A stretch of DNA of 64,000 bases from Agrobacterium cavarae. GTDB lineage: Bacteria > Pseudomonadota > Alphaproteobacteria > Rhizobiales > Rhizobiaceae. The DNA lies in the NCBI RefSeq assembly GCF_004310285.1, contig NZ_SISF01000033.1, positions 248,001-312,000 of the forward strand, in the 5' to 3' direction. The position numbers and the translations under genes were made by a program. Shown one piece after another: positions 33,339-42,631 of the stretch. Position 1 is the stretch's first letter, and the number at the start of each line of letters is the position of its first letter. The notes beneath the pieces were generated by a model. The model saw only the letters and a program-made list of their open reading frames with translations, was not told the origin of the DNA and made no database searches.

Positions 33339-34775
33339 TCAGATTTCGGAAAGCGATGCGAGACTGGTCGATGCCGTGAAGACGACGCCTGTTTCGTTGT
33401 AATCGATCGAGGCTTTGCCACTCAGGCCGAGGCCCAGCATTCTGATCAGACGTGTCCCGAAGCCTGACTTCTGGGGCGTCACCACGGGCGGTCCGCCGCT
33501 CTCGGCCCAGCTGAAGTGGAAGTCCTCGCCCTCGATCCGCCACTCGATGCGAACCTCGCCGCCGCTTTTCGACAATGCGCCATATTTGGCCGCATTCGTC
33601 GCAAGCTCGTGCACCGAAAGCGCCAGCGTGTTGCTGCCCTGGTGGGACAGGAGAAAGTCGGGACCGGAGATGACAAAACGCTCGCCGGCATCGAAAGGCT
33701 CGATGGCGCGTTCGATGACTGCCCTGATATTGGCCGAAAGAAAGTCCCTGGACCGCAGCACATCGTGAGACCGGCCAAGCGCATCGAGGCGGCTGGTGAT
33801 GTTGTTGCGCATTGTCGCCACGTCAAAATCGCCGCGCATCGACTGGTTCACGATCGACTGGACAGTCGCCATCATGTTCTTGATCCGATGCCCCATCTCT
33901 TGCGCAATGACGGCTTTCTCTGCCTCAATTGTCTTGCACGCGGTGATGTCCATCGAGATGCCGTTCATCATGATCGGCTGCCCGTCCGCGCTGAACTTCG
34001 TTTCTGCCCGAACTTCAACCCAGCTTAAAGTCCCGTCCGGCCGGACGACACGATACTCGACCTGGAGGTTGCCATCGGTGGAAAGAGCAGACATCACCGC
34101 ATCCTGCCAGCGGTTGAAGTCACCTGGATGGATGGACGCCTTGAGTTCCTCGTAATCGAACCTGTCCGTCGGGCTGCGGCCAAAGTTCTTCTTGCAAAGA
34201 GCAGAACAAGACAGCTTCTGCGCTGGAACGTCGAGCGCCCAGGTTCCCAAACCACCTGTCTTGAGCGTGAAATTCAAACGCTCTTCGCTGGCAATCAGAT
34301 CGGCGATCCGCTGCTCCAGTTCGAGCTGGTAGTCTTCCTGATGCTCAATGGCCTTGACCGCACGCTCGCGTGTGACGTCGTATTGAGTGGCAAAGAAATA
34401 CACCAGTTCCTCGCCCTCAAAGACCGGCGAAATCAGCAGCCTGTTCCAAAAGATCGACCCATCCCGCTTGTAGTTCAGCAGGTCCAGTTCGACGGAACGG
34501 CGCTCCGCGATCGCCTGCTTAAGGCGACGAACGTCGTTGGCATTCGTACCCGGCCCCTGAAGAAACCGGCAGTTCTTGCCAAGCGTTTCCTCACGGTTGT
34601 AGCCCGTCAACCTGGCAAAGGCATCATTGACAAAGATGATCGGGTTATCCGCCTTTCGCGGATCGGTGATCACCATCGGCATCCGCGACGCGCGCATTGC
34701 GGCCGCAAACGGGCCGGCACCAGATACCAGCTCGCTGATTTCATGTTCGGTGTACAGGTGCTCGGGATTGTCCAT
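33339..34775 (-). CDS. LOV-HWE blue-light histidine kinase
   Basis: A 478-residue sensor kinase. The LOV domain (about 20-135) has the flavin-adduct motif GKNCRFLQGPGT with Cys 69. A second PAS domain spans about 165-285 (RPDGTLSWVEVRA). The HWE dimerisation motif is EMGHRIKNMMATVQSIVNQ with His 296, followed by VHELATNAAKYGALS and a WAESGGP motif typical of HWE kinases. LOV-HWE kinases govern light-dependent stress and attachment. The start at 34775 fits the family; the frame is open to 34877. It is divergent from a BchE-like gene 311 bases away. Confidence 0.95.
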   Translation of the reverse strand: MDNPEHLYTEHEISELVSGAGPFAAAMRASRMPMVITDPRKADNPIIFVNDAFARLTGYNREETLGKNCRFLQGPGTNANDVRRLKQAIAERRSVELDLLNYKRDGSIFWNRLLISPVFEGEELVYFFATQYDVTRERAVKAIEHQEDYQLELEQRIADLIASEERLNFTLKTGGLGTWALDVPAQKLSCSALCKKNFGRSPTDRFDYEELKASIHPGDFNRWQDAVMSALSTDGNLQVEYRVVRPDGTLSWVEVRAETKFSADGQPIMMNGISMDITACKTIEAEKAVIAQEMGHRIKNMMATVQSIVNQSMRGDFDVATMRNNITSRLDALGRSHDVLRSRDFLSANIRAVIERAIEPFDAGERFVISGPDFLLSHQGSNTLALSVHELATNAAKYGALSKSGGEVRIEWRIEGEDFHFSWAESGGPPVVTPQKSGFGTRLIRMLGLGLSGKASIDYNETGVVFTASTSLASLSEI

Positions 34776-35086
34776 GAGAAATCCATATACTCCCTTTGTT
34801 CTTTTGTATTGTGGAAAATGGATGTGGGACAAAAAGGAGTATTGGCTGTCGGCGCAATGCGTCCGCGGCGCCACCACACGGTCCCCGAAAGCGCTTACAA
34901 GCGATCTTGGCCCGGTTCCCCGCCAGGGTATATCCCCGTCCCGTGGGAGCGAAATGCAGGGCTACAGGATACAGATTTCCTATACGCATGCGACCTCAAA
35001 TTCGGCATAGTGCCGGTTGCCCCGGGTGATGCGTCAATCTTTCGATCAGCCCGCGAACGACTGAGCTTTCAGGGAGAACTGCGCGC
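34776..35086. promoter_or_regulatory. Divergent region between LOV kinase and radical SAM gene
   Basis: A 311-base region that should contain both promoters. The part next to the kinase has an AT-rich stretch (around 34790-34830). I found no clear palindrome. Short frames here have no support. Confidence 0.4.
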
Positions 35087-36628
35087 GTGAAGATTTGTAT
35101 CGTCAACCCACCGCATACGGCGATCGGGAGCCGGGTTCCGGACGATCACCTGCCACCCTTGGGTCTCCTCTCCCTCGGTGGCCCATTGATCGACGCCGGG
35201 CATGACGTATCGCTCATCGATGCGGAGTTCGGACCAATGTCGATTACGGCGATCGTGTCGCAGATCGTGCTTAGCGCGCCCGACGCCGTGCTCATCGGGC
35301 ATTCCGGCTCAACCTCGGCGCATCCGACAGCGCTTGCCATCGCGCAGGCAGTGAAGGCTCAGGATGACACGGTACTCGTCATCTATGGGGGCGTGTTTCC
35401 GACCTACCACTGGCGAGAGATACTGACCGAAACAAACGCCTTCGACGTGATCGTTCGCGGCGAAGGAGAGGCGACGATCACGCTCGTGATTGACGCTCTG
35501 GAGACAGGACGGCCTCTCTCGATGGTGAATGGCATCGCCTATCGCGGAGAGGACGGCAGCGCAAAGGCAACCGCCCCCGCACAGGCAATTGCCGACCTCG
35601 ATAGCTGCAGGGTGGGCTGGGAACTGATCGATCATGCACGTTACAGCTACTGGGGCGGCAAAAGAGCCGTGGTCATGCAGTTTTCAAGAGGCTGCCCGCA
35701 TCTCTGTAACTATTGTGGTCAGCGCGGCTTCTGGACCCGCTGGCGGCACCGAGATCCGGTGCTGTTCGCACGTGAAATCGCAAGGCTTCATCGCGACCAT
35801 GGCATAGAATTGGTCAATCTCGCCGATGAGAACCCGACCTCGTCAAAAAAGGCGTGGAAGGCGTTTCTGGAAGCGATGATTGCGGAGAATGTTCCCGTCC
35901 TGATCGTGGGCTCCACGCGTGCCGATGACATCGTGCGTGATGCAGATACCTTACATCTTTATCGCAAGGCGGGCGTCATCCGTTGGCTTATCGGCATGGA
36001 GAATACGGATGAGGCCACATTGGCGTTGATCCGAAAAGGTGGCGGCACGTCTTCGGATCGCCAAGCGATCCAGCTTTTGCGCCAGCACGGTATCCTGTCC
36101 ATGGCGACATGGGTCGTTGGCTTCGAGGAGGATCGCCCGAAGGACCTATGGCGTGGTTTCCGCCAACTTCTGTCCTACGATCCTGACCAGATACAGGCGC
36201 TTTACGTTACGCCACATCGCTGGACACCGTTCTTCCGGATCGCAAAGGACAGGCAAGTCATTCAGGCAGATATACGCAAGTGGGACTATAAGCATCAGGT
36301 CCTGGCCATGGCACACTTCCGACCGTGGTTGTTGTTTGCCTGCGTCAAAGCAATCGAACTGGCCGTCCAGGCGCGACCGCGCGCGATAGCACGCATCCTT
36401 TTTCATCCCGACCCGGAGCAGCGCCATTCGATGCGCTGGTATACCAAGATGGGCAGACGTGTATGGCTGCGCGAAATCGTCCAATTCATTGTCCAAGATC
36501 GATTTTTGGCCCAACGGCCAAGCCTGGAAGCATTCTGGGGAGATCCGCAAGATGCCGAAGAGGAATCGATGACGCTTCCCGCACCGCGCCGTAAACAGGT
36601 CAAGCAGAACGCGGCACACACTGGATAG
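35087..36628 (+). CDS. B12-binding-type radical SAM protein, BchE-like
   Basis: A 513-residue protein with an N-terminal B12-binding-like fold (about 1-140; MKICIVNPPH, PPLGLLSLGG) and a radical SAM core whose cluster motif is CPHLCNYC (Cys 203, 207, 210). It resembles the BchE/anaerobic magnesium-protoporphyrin cyclase group and related methyltransferases. No bacteriochlorophyll gene is present, so a different substrate is likely. It starts downstream of a light-sensor kinase gene on the opposite strand. A near-C-terminal basic region follows the SPASM-free tail. Confidence 0.82.
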   Translation: MKICIVNPPHTAIGSRVPDDHLPPLGLLSLGGPLIDAGHDVSLIDAEFGPMSITAIVSQIVLSAPDAVLIGHSGSTSAHPTALAIAQAVKAQDDTVLVIYGGVFPTYHWREILTETNAFDVIVRGEGEATITLVIDALETGRPLSMVNGIAYRGEDGSAKATAPAQAIADLDSCRVGWELIDHARYSYWGGKRAVVMQFSRGCPHLCNYCGQRGFWTRWRHRDPVLFAREIARLHRDHGIELVNLADENPTSSKKAWKAFLEAMIAENVPVLIVGSTRADDIVRDADTLHLYRKAGVIRWLIGMENTDEATLALIRKGGGTSSDRQAIQLLRQHGILSMATWVVGFEEDRPKDLWRGFRQLLSYDPDQIQALYVTPHRWTPFFRIAKDRQVIQADIRKWDYKHQVLAMAHFRPWLLFACVKAIELAVQARPRAIARILFHPDPEQRHSMRWYTKMGRRVWLREIVQFIVQDRFLAQRPSLEAFWGDPQDAEEESMTLPAPRRKQVKQNAAHTG

Positions 36629-36751
36629 TCATGGGACTGATATGGGAGCGAAATCGGTTCGGGCGTGGAAGATTGATGAATTCGTGTTCGACCCTCCACG
36701 TTCGAGTGGCTAACATTCCACAAACACCGACCTCAAACGGAAAGCCACCAG

Positions 36752-37159
36752 ATGAGACCACCGAAAGCCATTTTGGAAACCGTGATCTATGCGACCGATC
36801 TTGATGCCGCGGAGCGTTTCTACCGTGATGTTGTCGGCCTCGAGGTGGTCAAAACTTTCAAGAACCAGTTCGTTTTCCTGCGCTGCGGCGAGCAGATGCT
36901 GCTGATCTTCAATCCGGAGACCTCACGTATCGCGCAAGGCGGCAATCCGCTTCCCCGTCATGGCACCACAGGGGCCGGGCATGTGTGTTTCAGGGCTGAA
37001 AACAAGGCAGAGGTCGATGCATGGCGCGATCACTTCGTCGCCAAGGGTGTAGAGATCGACCTCTATTTCCGCTGGGACAACGGCACCTATTCCGTTTACG
37101 TCCGCGACCCGGCCGGCAACTCCGTCGAGATCGGGGAAGTGGGTCTGTGGGCGAGTTGA
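36752..37159 (+). CDS. VOC-superfamily (glyoxalase/bleomycin-resistance) protein
   Basis: A 135-residue VOC protein: two beta-alpha-beta-beta-beta units starting ILETVIYATDLDAAERFYRDVVGLEVV and ending YVRDPAGNSVEIGEVGLW. The putative metal ligands His (GHVCFRA) and Glu (SVEIGE) are present. It could act on a glyoxal, an aromatic ring-cleavage substrate or a drug; none can be chosen. It is 123 bases after the radical SAM gene on the same strand and may share its transcript. A dispersed repeat element follows. Confidence 0.85.
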   Translation: MRPPKAILETVIYATDLDAAERFYRDVVGLEVVKTFKNQFVFLRCGEQMLLIFNPETSRIAQGGNPLPRHGTTGAGHVCFRAENKAEVDAWRDHFVAKGVEIDLYFRWDNGTYSVYVRDPAGNSVEIGEVGLWAS

Positions 37160-37180
37160 AGAAGACGTCTTACGGCATGG

Positions 37181-37277
37181 CCCGAAAATCGGGATCGATT
37201 TTTGGAAAAGCACGATGCGTAGATTTCAAGAGTGAGGCCGGTCCTTAGTCCATCCAAAAGGACGCACGGCGTTTCAA
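37181..37277 (+). repeat. Dispersed palindromic intergenic repeat, copy 2
   Basis: CCGAAAATCGGGATCG, then GGAAAAGCACGATGCG, then a diverged AAGG/GTCC block and GGACGCACGGCGTTT. This parallels the copies at 24126, 43688 and 44593 and is the most diverged of the four. It lies between the VOC gene and the gguC terminator. Confidence 0.7.
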
Positions 37278-37297
37278 TCGGTACTTCCCTTGCGACA

Positions 37298-37329
37298 CAA
37301 AAAAAGGCTCGAACGCCATGCGCCGAGCC
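37298..37329 (-). terminator. Intrinsic terminator of the chvE-ggu operon
   Basis: On the - strand GGCTCG and CGAGCC form a stem around 12 bases that can pair further, followed by seven Ts. It lies 54 bases after the gguC stop. Confidence 0.85.
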
Positions 37330-37382
37330 CTCTTCATCATGTCTGTGGGGCGGCAGTCCTCTCAGGAGAACCGCCCTGCTTA

Positions 37383-38378
37383 TTAGATTTGACGAACCGT
37401 AATCGTTTCTTCTTCGGCAACCTTCAGTGGGTTGCGAAGTGGCAGGCCAAAGCCGCCAGCTTCGATTTCGAAGACATCGCCGGCTTCGGTCTTGATACCA
37501 TCGGCAAAGGACAGCGTCGCCGTGCCGAACATGTGCACATGCACTTCGCCCGGAACGCGGAACAGGCCGTATTTGAAATGGTGGTATTCAAGGTTCGCGA
37601 AGGTGTGGGACATGTTGTCCTCACCGGAAACGAAAGGCTTTTCGAAAATCACCTTGCCGTCGCGCAGGATACGGGACGTGCCGCGGATGTCGGATGGCGG
37701 TGCGCCCACACGAATTTCCGGGCCGAAGCTTGCCGGACGCAGCTTGGAATGCGCCAGATAGAGATAGTTGATCCGCTCCGTCACATGGTCGGAGAACTCG
37801 TTGGAAACAGCAAATCCGATGCGCACGGGCTCGCCCTTGTCCGAAATCACATAGATGCCGGCCATTTCCGGCTCTTCGCCGCCATCAAGCGCGAAAGAGG
37901 GGGAAACGAGTGCCGCGCCCGGGGCTGCAGAGACATGGCCGTTGCCCTTGTAGAACCACTCTGGCTGAACACCCTTTTCGCCAGCCTTCGGCTTGCCGTT
38001 CTCCAGACCCATCTTGAACATCTTCATCGAGTCCGTCAGCGTGTCGTCCGAGGCTTCGCTGGTCTTCTTGTGCATGCTGTCGCGCGTGGCGGCAGAGCCC
38101 AGATGCGTCAGGCCCGTACCGGTCAGATGCAGATGCGCAGGATCGAGATGAGTGATCGGCGGCAGGAATCGACCTTCGGAATAGGCTTTCTCCAGATCGA
38201 CCGCTTCGCCATAACCATGGGCAGCAATCACATCGGCAAGAGACTTGCCGCCATTGGCAGCTTCCATCGCCAGCGCATAAACCGACTCGGCATTGTTGAC
38301 GGCTCGGGCCTCGCTGCCATCTTCACGCGCGGCAACGATGATCTTGCCGCTGGCGTCCTTGATTTGAGAAATGAGCAT
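37383..38378 (-). CDS. gguC: GguC protein (AraD1/FAH-like)
   Basis: A 331-residue protein matching GguC of Agrobacterium, a member of the fumarylacetoacetate-hydrolase-like AraD1 group that includes 2-keto-3-deoxy sugar acid dehydratases. It starts MLISQIKDASGKIIVAARE and has HLTGTGLTHLGSAATRD, EWFYKGNGHVSAAPG and FGPEIRVGAPP. It is the last gene of the chvE-gguA-gguB-gguC operon, 99 bases after gguB, and is followed by the operon terminator. The 1997 gguABC work left its role open; metabolism of the imported sugar is a fair inference. Confidence 0.93.
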   Translation of the reverse strand: MLISQIKDASGKIIVAAREDGSEARAVNNAESVYALAMEAANGGKSLADVIAAHGYGEAVDLEKAYSEGRFLPPITHLDPAHLHLTGTGLTHLGSAATRDSMHKKTSEASDDTLTDSMKMFKMGLENGKPKAGEKGVQPEWFYKGNGHVSAAPGAALVSPSFALDGGEEPEMAGIYVISDKGEPVRIGFAVSNEFSDHVTERINYLYLAHSKLRPASFGPEIRVGAPPSDIRGTSRILRDGKVIFEKPFVSGEDNMSHTFANLEYHHFKYGLFRVPGEVHVHMFGTATLSFADGIKTEAGDVFEIEAGGFGLPLRNPLKVAEEETITVRQI

Positions 38379-38477
38379 AGTTGTTCCTTCCTGGGCGTCC
38401 TCAAACGCCCCCTCCTCATGGAAGTGGCCGGAAACCGGCCACTTGCTATCGTTCAAAACTGTTGGCGAACGCTAAGG

Positions 38478-39674
38478 TCAGCCCTTGTTCTTGTTGTAGA
38501 CGTCGAAGAACACGGCGGCCAGAAGCACGAGGCCCTTGACCATCTGCTGGAAGTCGATGCCGAGACCGATGATCGACATACCGTTGTTCATCACGCCCAT
38601 GATGAAGGCGCCGATGACCGCACCGGTGATCTTGCCAACGCCGCCGGAAGCAGATGCGCCGCCGATGAAGCAGGCCGCAATCACGTCCAGTTCGAAGCCC
38701 ACACCGGCCTTCGGCGTCGCCGAGTTCAGGCGCGTTGCGATAATCATGCCGGCAAGACCGGCGAGAACGCCCATGTTGACGAAGGTCAAGAAGCTCAAGC
38801 GTTCAGTGTTGATGCCCGAAAGCTTCGTCGCCTTTTCGTTACCGCCCATCGCGTAGATGCGACGGCCGATCGTGGTGCGACGGGTCACGAAGCTGTAGAT
38901 CGCAATCAGCACCAGCATGACGATGAGAACGTTCGGCAGGCCGCGATAGGTCGACAGGCTGTAGCCGAGGAAGAGGATCGCAGCGGCAATCAGAACGTTC
39001 TGCACCAGGAAGAAGCCAAAAGGCTCGACCTCGATGCCATGCTTCTGATTCACCTGACGGCGACGGAAAGCCAGAACCAGAAGAACGACCGAAATCAAAA
39101 TCGTCAGGATCAGCGAGGTGGTGTTGATGCCTTCGATGCCGCCAATATCCGGCAGGAAGCCGGTGCTGATGACCTGGAAGTCGGACGGGAACGGACCGAT
39201 GTTCTTACCGCCGAGGACAAAAAGCGTCAGGCCGCGGAAAACCAGCATGCCCGCCAGTGTCACGATGAAGGACGGAATGCGGTGATAGGCAATCCAGTAG
39301 CCCTGGGCAGCACCGATGATACCGCCGACGATGAGGCAGATCAGCGCGGCCAGGAACGGGTTCATACCCCATTGGACCGTCAAAATGGCCGCTATGGCGC
39401 CGACGAAGGCGACGATGGAACCGACCGAAAGGTCGATATGCCCTGCCACGATAACGAGCAGCATGCCGAGCGCCATGATGACGATAAAGGAGTTCTGCAA
39501 CACGAGGTTGGTCAGGTTGACCGGACGGAAGAGAATGCCGCCTGTGTAGAACTGGAAAAAGAGCATGATGGCGACGAGCGCGATCAGCATGCCGTATTCA
39601 CGGATATTGGACCGGATATACGAGCCGACCGAGATGACGTTGTTCTCTTCGGTGGATGTGTTGGTCGAACTCAT
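38478..39674 (-). CDS. gguB: Sugar ABC transporter permease GguB
   Basis: A 398-residue inner-membrane permease of the RbsC/MmsB family. It has about ten hydrophobic segments and the conserved cytoplasmic-loop block ARRTTIGRRIYAMGGNEKATKLSGINTERL for ATPase contact, then FVNMGVLAGLAGMIIATRLNSATPKAGVGFELDVIAACFIGGAS. It is the membrane half of the ChvE-dependent glucose/galactose/arabinose uptake system. Its ATG overlaps the gguA stop by one base (TGATG). Confidence 0.95.
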   Translation of the reverse strand: MSSTNTSTEENNVISVGSYIRSNIREYGMLIALVAIMLFFQFYTGGILFRPVNLTNLVLQNSFIVIMALGMLLVIVAGHIDLSVGSIVAFVGAIAAILTVQWGMNPFLAALICLIVGGIIGAAQGYWIAYHRIPSFIVTLAGMLVFRGLTLFVLGGKNIGPFPSDFQVISTGFLPDIGGIEGINTTSLILTILISVVLLVLAFRRRQVNQKHGIEVEPFGFFLVQNVLIAAAILFLGYSLSTYRGLPNVLIVMLVLIAIYSFVTRRTTIGRRIYAMGGNEKATKLSGINTERLSFLTFVNMGVLAGLAGMIIATRLNSATPKAGVGFELDVIAACFIGGASASGGVGKITGAVIGAFIMGVMNNGMSIIGLGIDFQQMVKGLVLLAAVFFDVYNKNKG

Positions 39675-41209
39675 CAGTTCTTCTCCCCTGAGCGCATGAT
39701 AGCGCGCATGATACTTTCCTGGCTCGCCTCTCCCTTCGGCAATTCGGCGACAATCCGTCCTTCGTTCATAACGTAGATGCGGTCGCAATTGCCAAGCAGC
39801 TCGGGCATTTCCGATGAGATCATCAAAACGCCCTTACCGTCGGCGGCAAGCTGGTTGATAATGGTGTAGATTTCGTATTTCGCGCCGACGTCGATACCGC
39901 GCGTCGGTTCATCCAGAATGAGGACGTCCGGGTTGGAAAACAGCCACTTGGACAGCACGACCTTTTGCTGGTTGCCGCCGGACAGATTGACCGTTTCCTG
40001 GAAGATGCCGGACGAGCGAATGCGCAAGCGCTTGCGGAAGTCCGTCGCGACCTTCATTTCCTGAATGTCGTTGATGACGGTTCCAGACGACACCCCGGCC
40101 AGATTGGCAAGCGTGGTGTTGTGCAGAATGTTGTCGTTCAGAACGAGACCCAGATGCTTGCGGTCTTCGGTAACGTAAGCCAGACCCGCATCGATCGCCT
40201 TGCGCACGGTGCTGACATCCACCGGCTTGCCGTGAAGCAGAACCTCGCCGGAGATCTTGTGGCCATAGGACTTGCCGAACACGCTCATGGCGAATTCGGT
40301 GCGGCCCGCACCCATCAGACCCGCAATACCGACAACCTCGCCCTTGCGGACGTTGATGTTGATATCGTGCAGGACCTGACGGTCCCGGTGTTGCTGGTGA
40401 AAGGCGTTCCAGTTCTTGACCTCGAGGATCGTCTCGCCGATCGGCACGTCACGCGGCGGATAGCGGTCTTCCAGATCGCGGCCCACCATGTTGCGGATGA
40501 TCACGTCTTCGCTGATCTCTTCCTTGTGGCAGTCGAGCGTCTTCACCGTCATGCCGTCGCGAAGCACGGTGATCTGGTCGGCCACCTTGCGCACTTCGTT
40601 CAGCTTGTGGGTGATGATGATCGAGGTCAGCCCCTGGGTGCGGAACTCCATCAGCAGATTGAGCAGCGCTTCGGAATCGCTTTCGTTAAGCGAAGCCGTC
40701 GGCTCGTCAAGGATCAGAAGCTTCACGCTCTTCGACAGCGCCTTGGCGATTTCCACCAGCTGCTGCTTGCCGACACCGATATCGGTGATGAGTGTTTCGG
40801 GCGATTCCTTCAGGCCAACCTTCTTCAGCAACTCGCGGGTGCGATTGAAGGTCTGTTGCCAGCTGATGACGCCGTTTTGCGCGACTTCGTTTCCGAGGAA
40901 AATGTTTTCTGCAATCGACAGAAGCGGCACGAGCGCCAGCTCCTGGTGAATGATGATGATGCCGATATCTTCACTGTCGTTGATGGCGCGGAAATTGCGC
41001 AGCTCACCTTCGTAGTGGATTTCTCCATCATATGTGCCAGCGGGATAAACGCCGGAAAGGACCTTCATGAGGGTCGACTTTCCCGCGCCATTCTCGCCGA
41101 CGAGCGCATGTATCTCACCTTGGCGAACCTTGAGGTTCACGTTTTCAAGCGCCTTCACGCCTGGAAACGTCTTGGTGATGTTGCGCATTTCGAGAATGGT
41201 GTTGTCCAT
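39674..41209 (-). CDS. gguA: Sugar ABC transporter ATP-binding protein GguA
   Basis: A 511-residue duplicated ATPase of the RbsA/MglA/XylG type. The first half has Walker A GENGAGKST near residue 38; the second has LSGGNQQKVVLSKWLFSNPDVLILDEPTRGIDVG. As in this family, the second Walker A is degenerate. It powers the ChvE-GguB importer. It lies between chvE and gguB with a 90-base gap after chvE and a one-base overlap into gguB. Confidence 0.95.
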   Translation of the reverse strand: MDNTILEMRNITKTFPGVKALENVNLKVRQGEIHALVGENGAGKSTLMKVLSGVYPAGTYDGEIHYEGELRNFRAINDSEDIGIIIIHQELALVPLLSIAENIFLGNEVAQNGVISWQQTFNRTRELLKKVGLKESPETLITDIGVGKQQLVEIAKALSKSVKLLILDEPTASLNESDSEALLNLLMEFRTQGLTSIIITHKLNEVRKVADQITVLRDGMTVKTLDCHKEEISEDVIIRNMVGRDLEDRYPPRDVPIGETILEVKNWNAFHQQHRDRQVLHDININVRKGEVVGIAGLMGAGRTEFAMSVFGKSYGHKISGEVLLHGKPVDVSTVRKAIDAGLAYVTEDRKHLGLVLNDNILHNTTLANLAGVSSGTVINDIQEMKVATDFRKRLRIRSSGIFQETVNLSGGNQQKVVLSKWLFSNPDVLILDEPTRGIDVGAKYEIYTIINQLAADGKGVLMISSEMPELLGNCDRIYVMNEGRIVAELPKGEASQESIMRAIMRSGEKN

Positions 41210-41299
41210 ATCACAATCCTGCGCCGTACAATCCGGCGTTCTTATTTGGATAAACGGGGAGCGACGATCACGTCCCTCCCCGCCACGATCATGAAGAAA

Positions 41300-42364
41300 T
41301 TACTTCAGCTGGTCAGCCTTGTAGTAACCGCTTTCAACCAGAACCTTTTCAACATTGTCCTTGGTCACGGCAACCGGCTTCAGCAGGTAGGACGGAACAA
41401 CCTTGACGCCGTTTTCGTAGGTCTTGGTGTCGTTGACTTCAGGCTCTTTGCCTTCCATCAGCGCGTTGACCATGTTGACGGTAACCTTGGCGAGTTCGCG
41501 TGTGTCCTTGAAGACGGTGGAGTACTGTTCGCCAGCCAGGATGGACTTGACGGAAGGAACTTCAGCGTCCTGACCGGAAACGACCGGCAGCGGCTGGTCC
41601 TTGGTGCCGTAACCTACGCCCTTGAGCGAGGAGATGATACCGATGGAGATACCGTCATAAGGAGACAGAACGGCATCAACCTTGGCGTCGGTGTAGTAAG
41701 CGGAGAGCAGGTTGTCCATGCGAGCCTGGGCCGTTGCCGGATCCCAACGCAGCGTGCCGACCTTGTCCATGCCCATCTGGCCGGACTTCACGACGAGCTT
41801 GCCGCTGTCGATGTAAGGCTTCAGGACAGACATTGCGCCGTCATAGAAGAAGAAGGCGTTGTTGTCGTCCGGCGAACCGCCGAAGAGCTCGATGTTGAAC
41901 GGACCCTTGCCGTCCTTCAGGCCAAGCTTGTCGACGATGGAGGTTGCCTGCAGAACGCCAACCTGGAAGTTGTCGAAGGTTGCGTAGTAGCTGACGTCGC
42001 CGCTGTTACGGATCAGGCGGTCATAGGCGATAACCTTGATGCCCTGTTCGCCGGCCTGCTTGAGAACGTCCGACAGAGTCGTGCCGTCGATCGAAGCGAT
42101 AACGAGGACCTTGACGCCCTTCGTGACCATGTTTTCGATCTGGGAAAGCTGGTTCGGAATGTCGTCGTCAGCATACTGAAGGTCGGTCGTGTAGCCGGCG
42201 TCCTGAAGCTGCTTGACGATGTTGTTGCCGTCGTCGATCCAGCGCGCGGAAGACTTGGTTGGCATGGCGATACCGACCGTGCCCTTGTCCTGCGCCCAGA
42301 CGGGCGACGCAAATGCCGCAGCGCCGATAGCGCAGGCAGCAAACAACGAAATGATGGATTTCAT
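41300..42364 (-). CDS. chvE: Multiple sugar-binding periplasmic protein ChvE
   Basis: A 354-residue periplasmic-binding protein. The signal peptide ends near VWAQD. The mature sequence (VGIAMPTKSSARWIDDGNNIVKQLQ, NQLSQIENMVTKGVKVLVIASIDGTTLSD, IAYDRLIRNSGDVSYY, ELFGGSPDDNNAFFFYDGAM) is nearly identical to Agrobacterium ChvE as I recall it. It binds galactose, glucose, arabinose and related acids, guides sugar chemotaxis and, in pathogenic strains, boosts VirA signalling. Transcription is controlled by divergent gbpR. Confidence 0.97.
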   Translation of the reverse strand: MKSIISLFAACAIGAAAFASPVWAQDKGTVGIAMPTKSSARWIDDGNNIVKQLQDAGYTTDLQYADDDIPNQLSQIENMVTKGVKVLVIASIDGTTLSDVLKQAGEQGIKVIAYDRLIRNSGDVSYYATFDNFQVGVLQATSIVDKLGLKDGKGPFNIELFGGSPDDNNAFFFYDGAMSVLKPYIDSGKLVVKSGQMGMDKVGTLRWDPATAQARMDNLLSAYYTDAKVDAVLSPYDGISIGIISSLKGVGYGTKDQPLPVVSGQDAEVPSVKSILAGEQYSTVFKDTRELAKVTVNMVNALMEGKEPEVNDTKTYENGVKVVPSYLLKPVAVTKDNVEKVLVESGYYKADQLK

Positions 42365-42393
42365 GAACTCTCTCCCTTGGAACCCTTTTAGGC

Positions 42394-42411
42394 TTCTGTA
42401 TCCTTACAGAA
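42394..42411. promoter_or_regulatory. 18-bp inverted repeat in the chvE leader
   Basis: TTCTGTA and TACAGAA pair around the 4-base spacer TCCT. It ends about 30 bases before the chvE start on the - strand. It may be a second operator or an mRNA structure. Confidence 0.5.
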
Positions 42412-42559
42412 TGCCGTCAAATTCATGCGCGGTAGTGAAGAATCGAGCTTACTCGAACGGGCTCCCTGAGCATAATCCGTCTTTCATCGCTCCTCCCCGG
42501 CACGAGGTGCAAACTGTTCTGAATCTATATAACTGTCAAATAGAATATCTCTCTTTTCC

Positions 42560-42577
42560 TATATCATTTTTGATATA
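42560..42577. promoter_or_regulatory. Candidate GbpR site in the chvE/gbpR region
   Basis: TATATCATTTTTGATATA is a perfect 7-bp inverted repeat with a 4-base T spacer and contains an ATC-N-GAT type LysR-like dyad. It lies 55 bases before the gbpR start in the AT-rich part of the divergent region. Confidence 0.55.
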
Positions 42578-42631
42578 TTAAATCGATACAAATTTTTATT
42601 CTAAGCTCTCCTGCCATAAACGGTGACGAAA

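Noticed and set aside
37290..39776. 828-codon + strand open frame opposite gguC and gguB
   Set aside because: It is antisense to clear orthologues of known genes and is rich in His, Asp and Arg, typical of shadow frames.
39965..42391. 808-codon + strand open frame opposite gguA and chvE
   Set aside because: It is antisense to chvE and gguA, whose products match known proteins over their full lengths.
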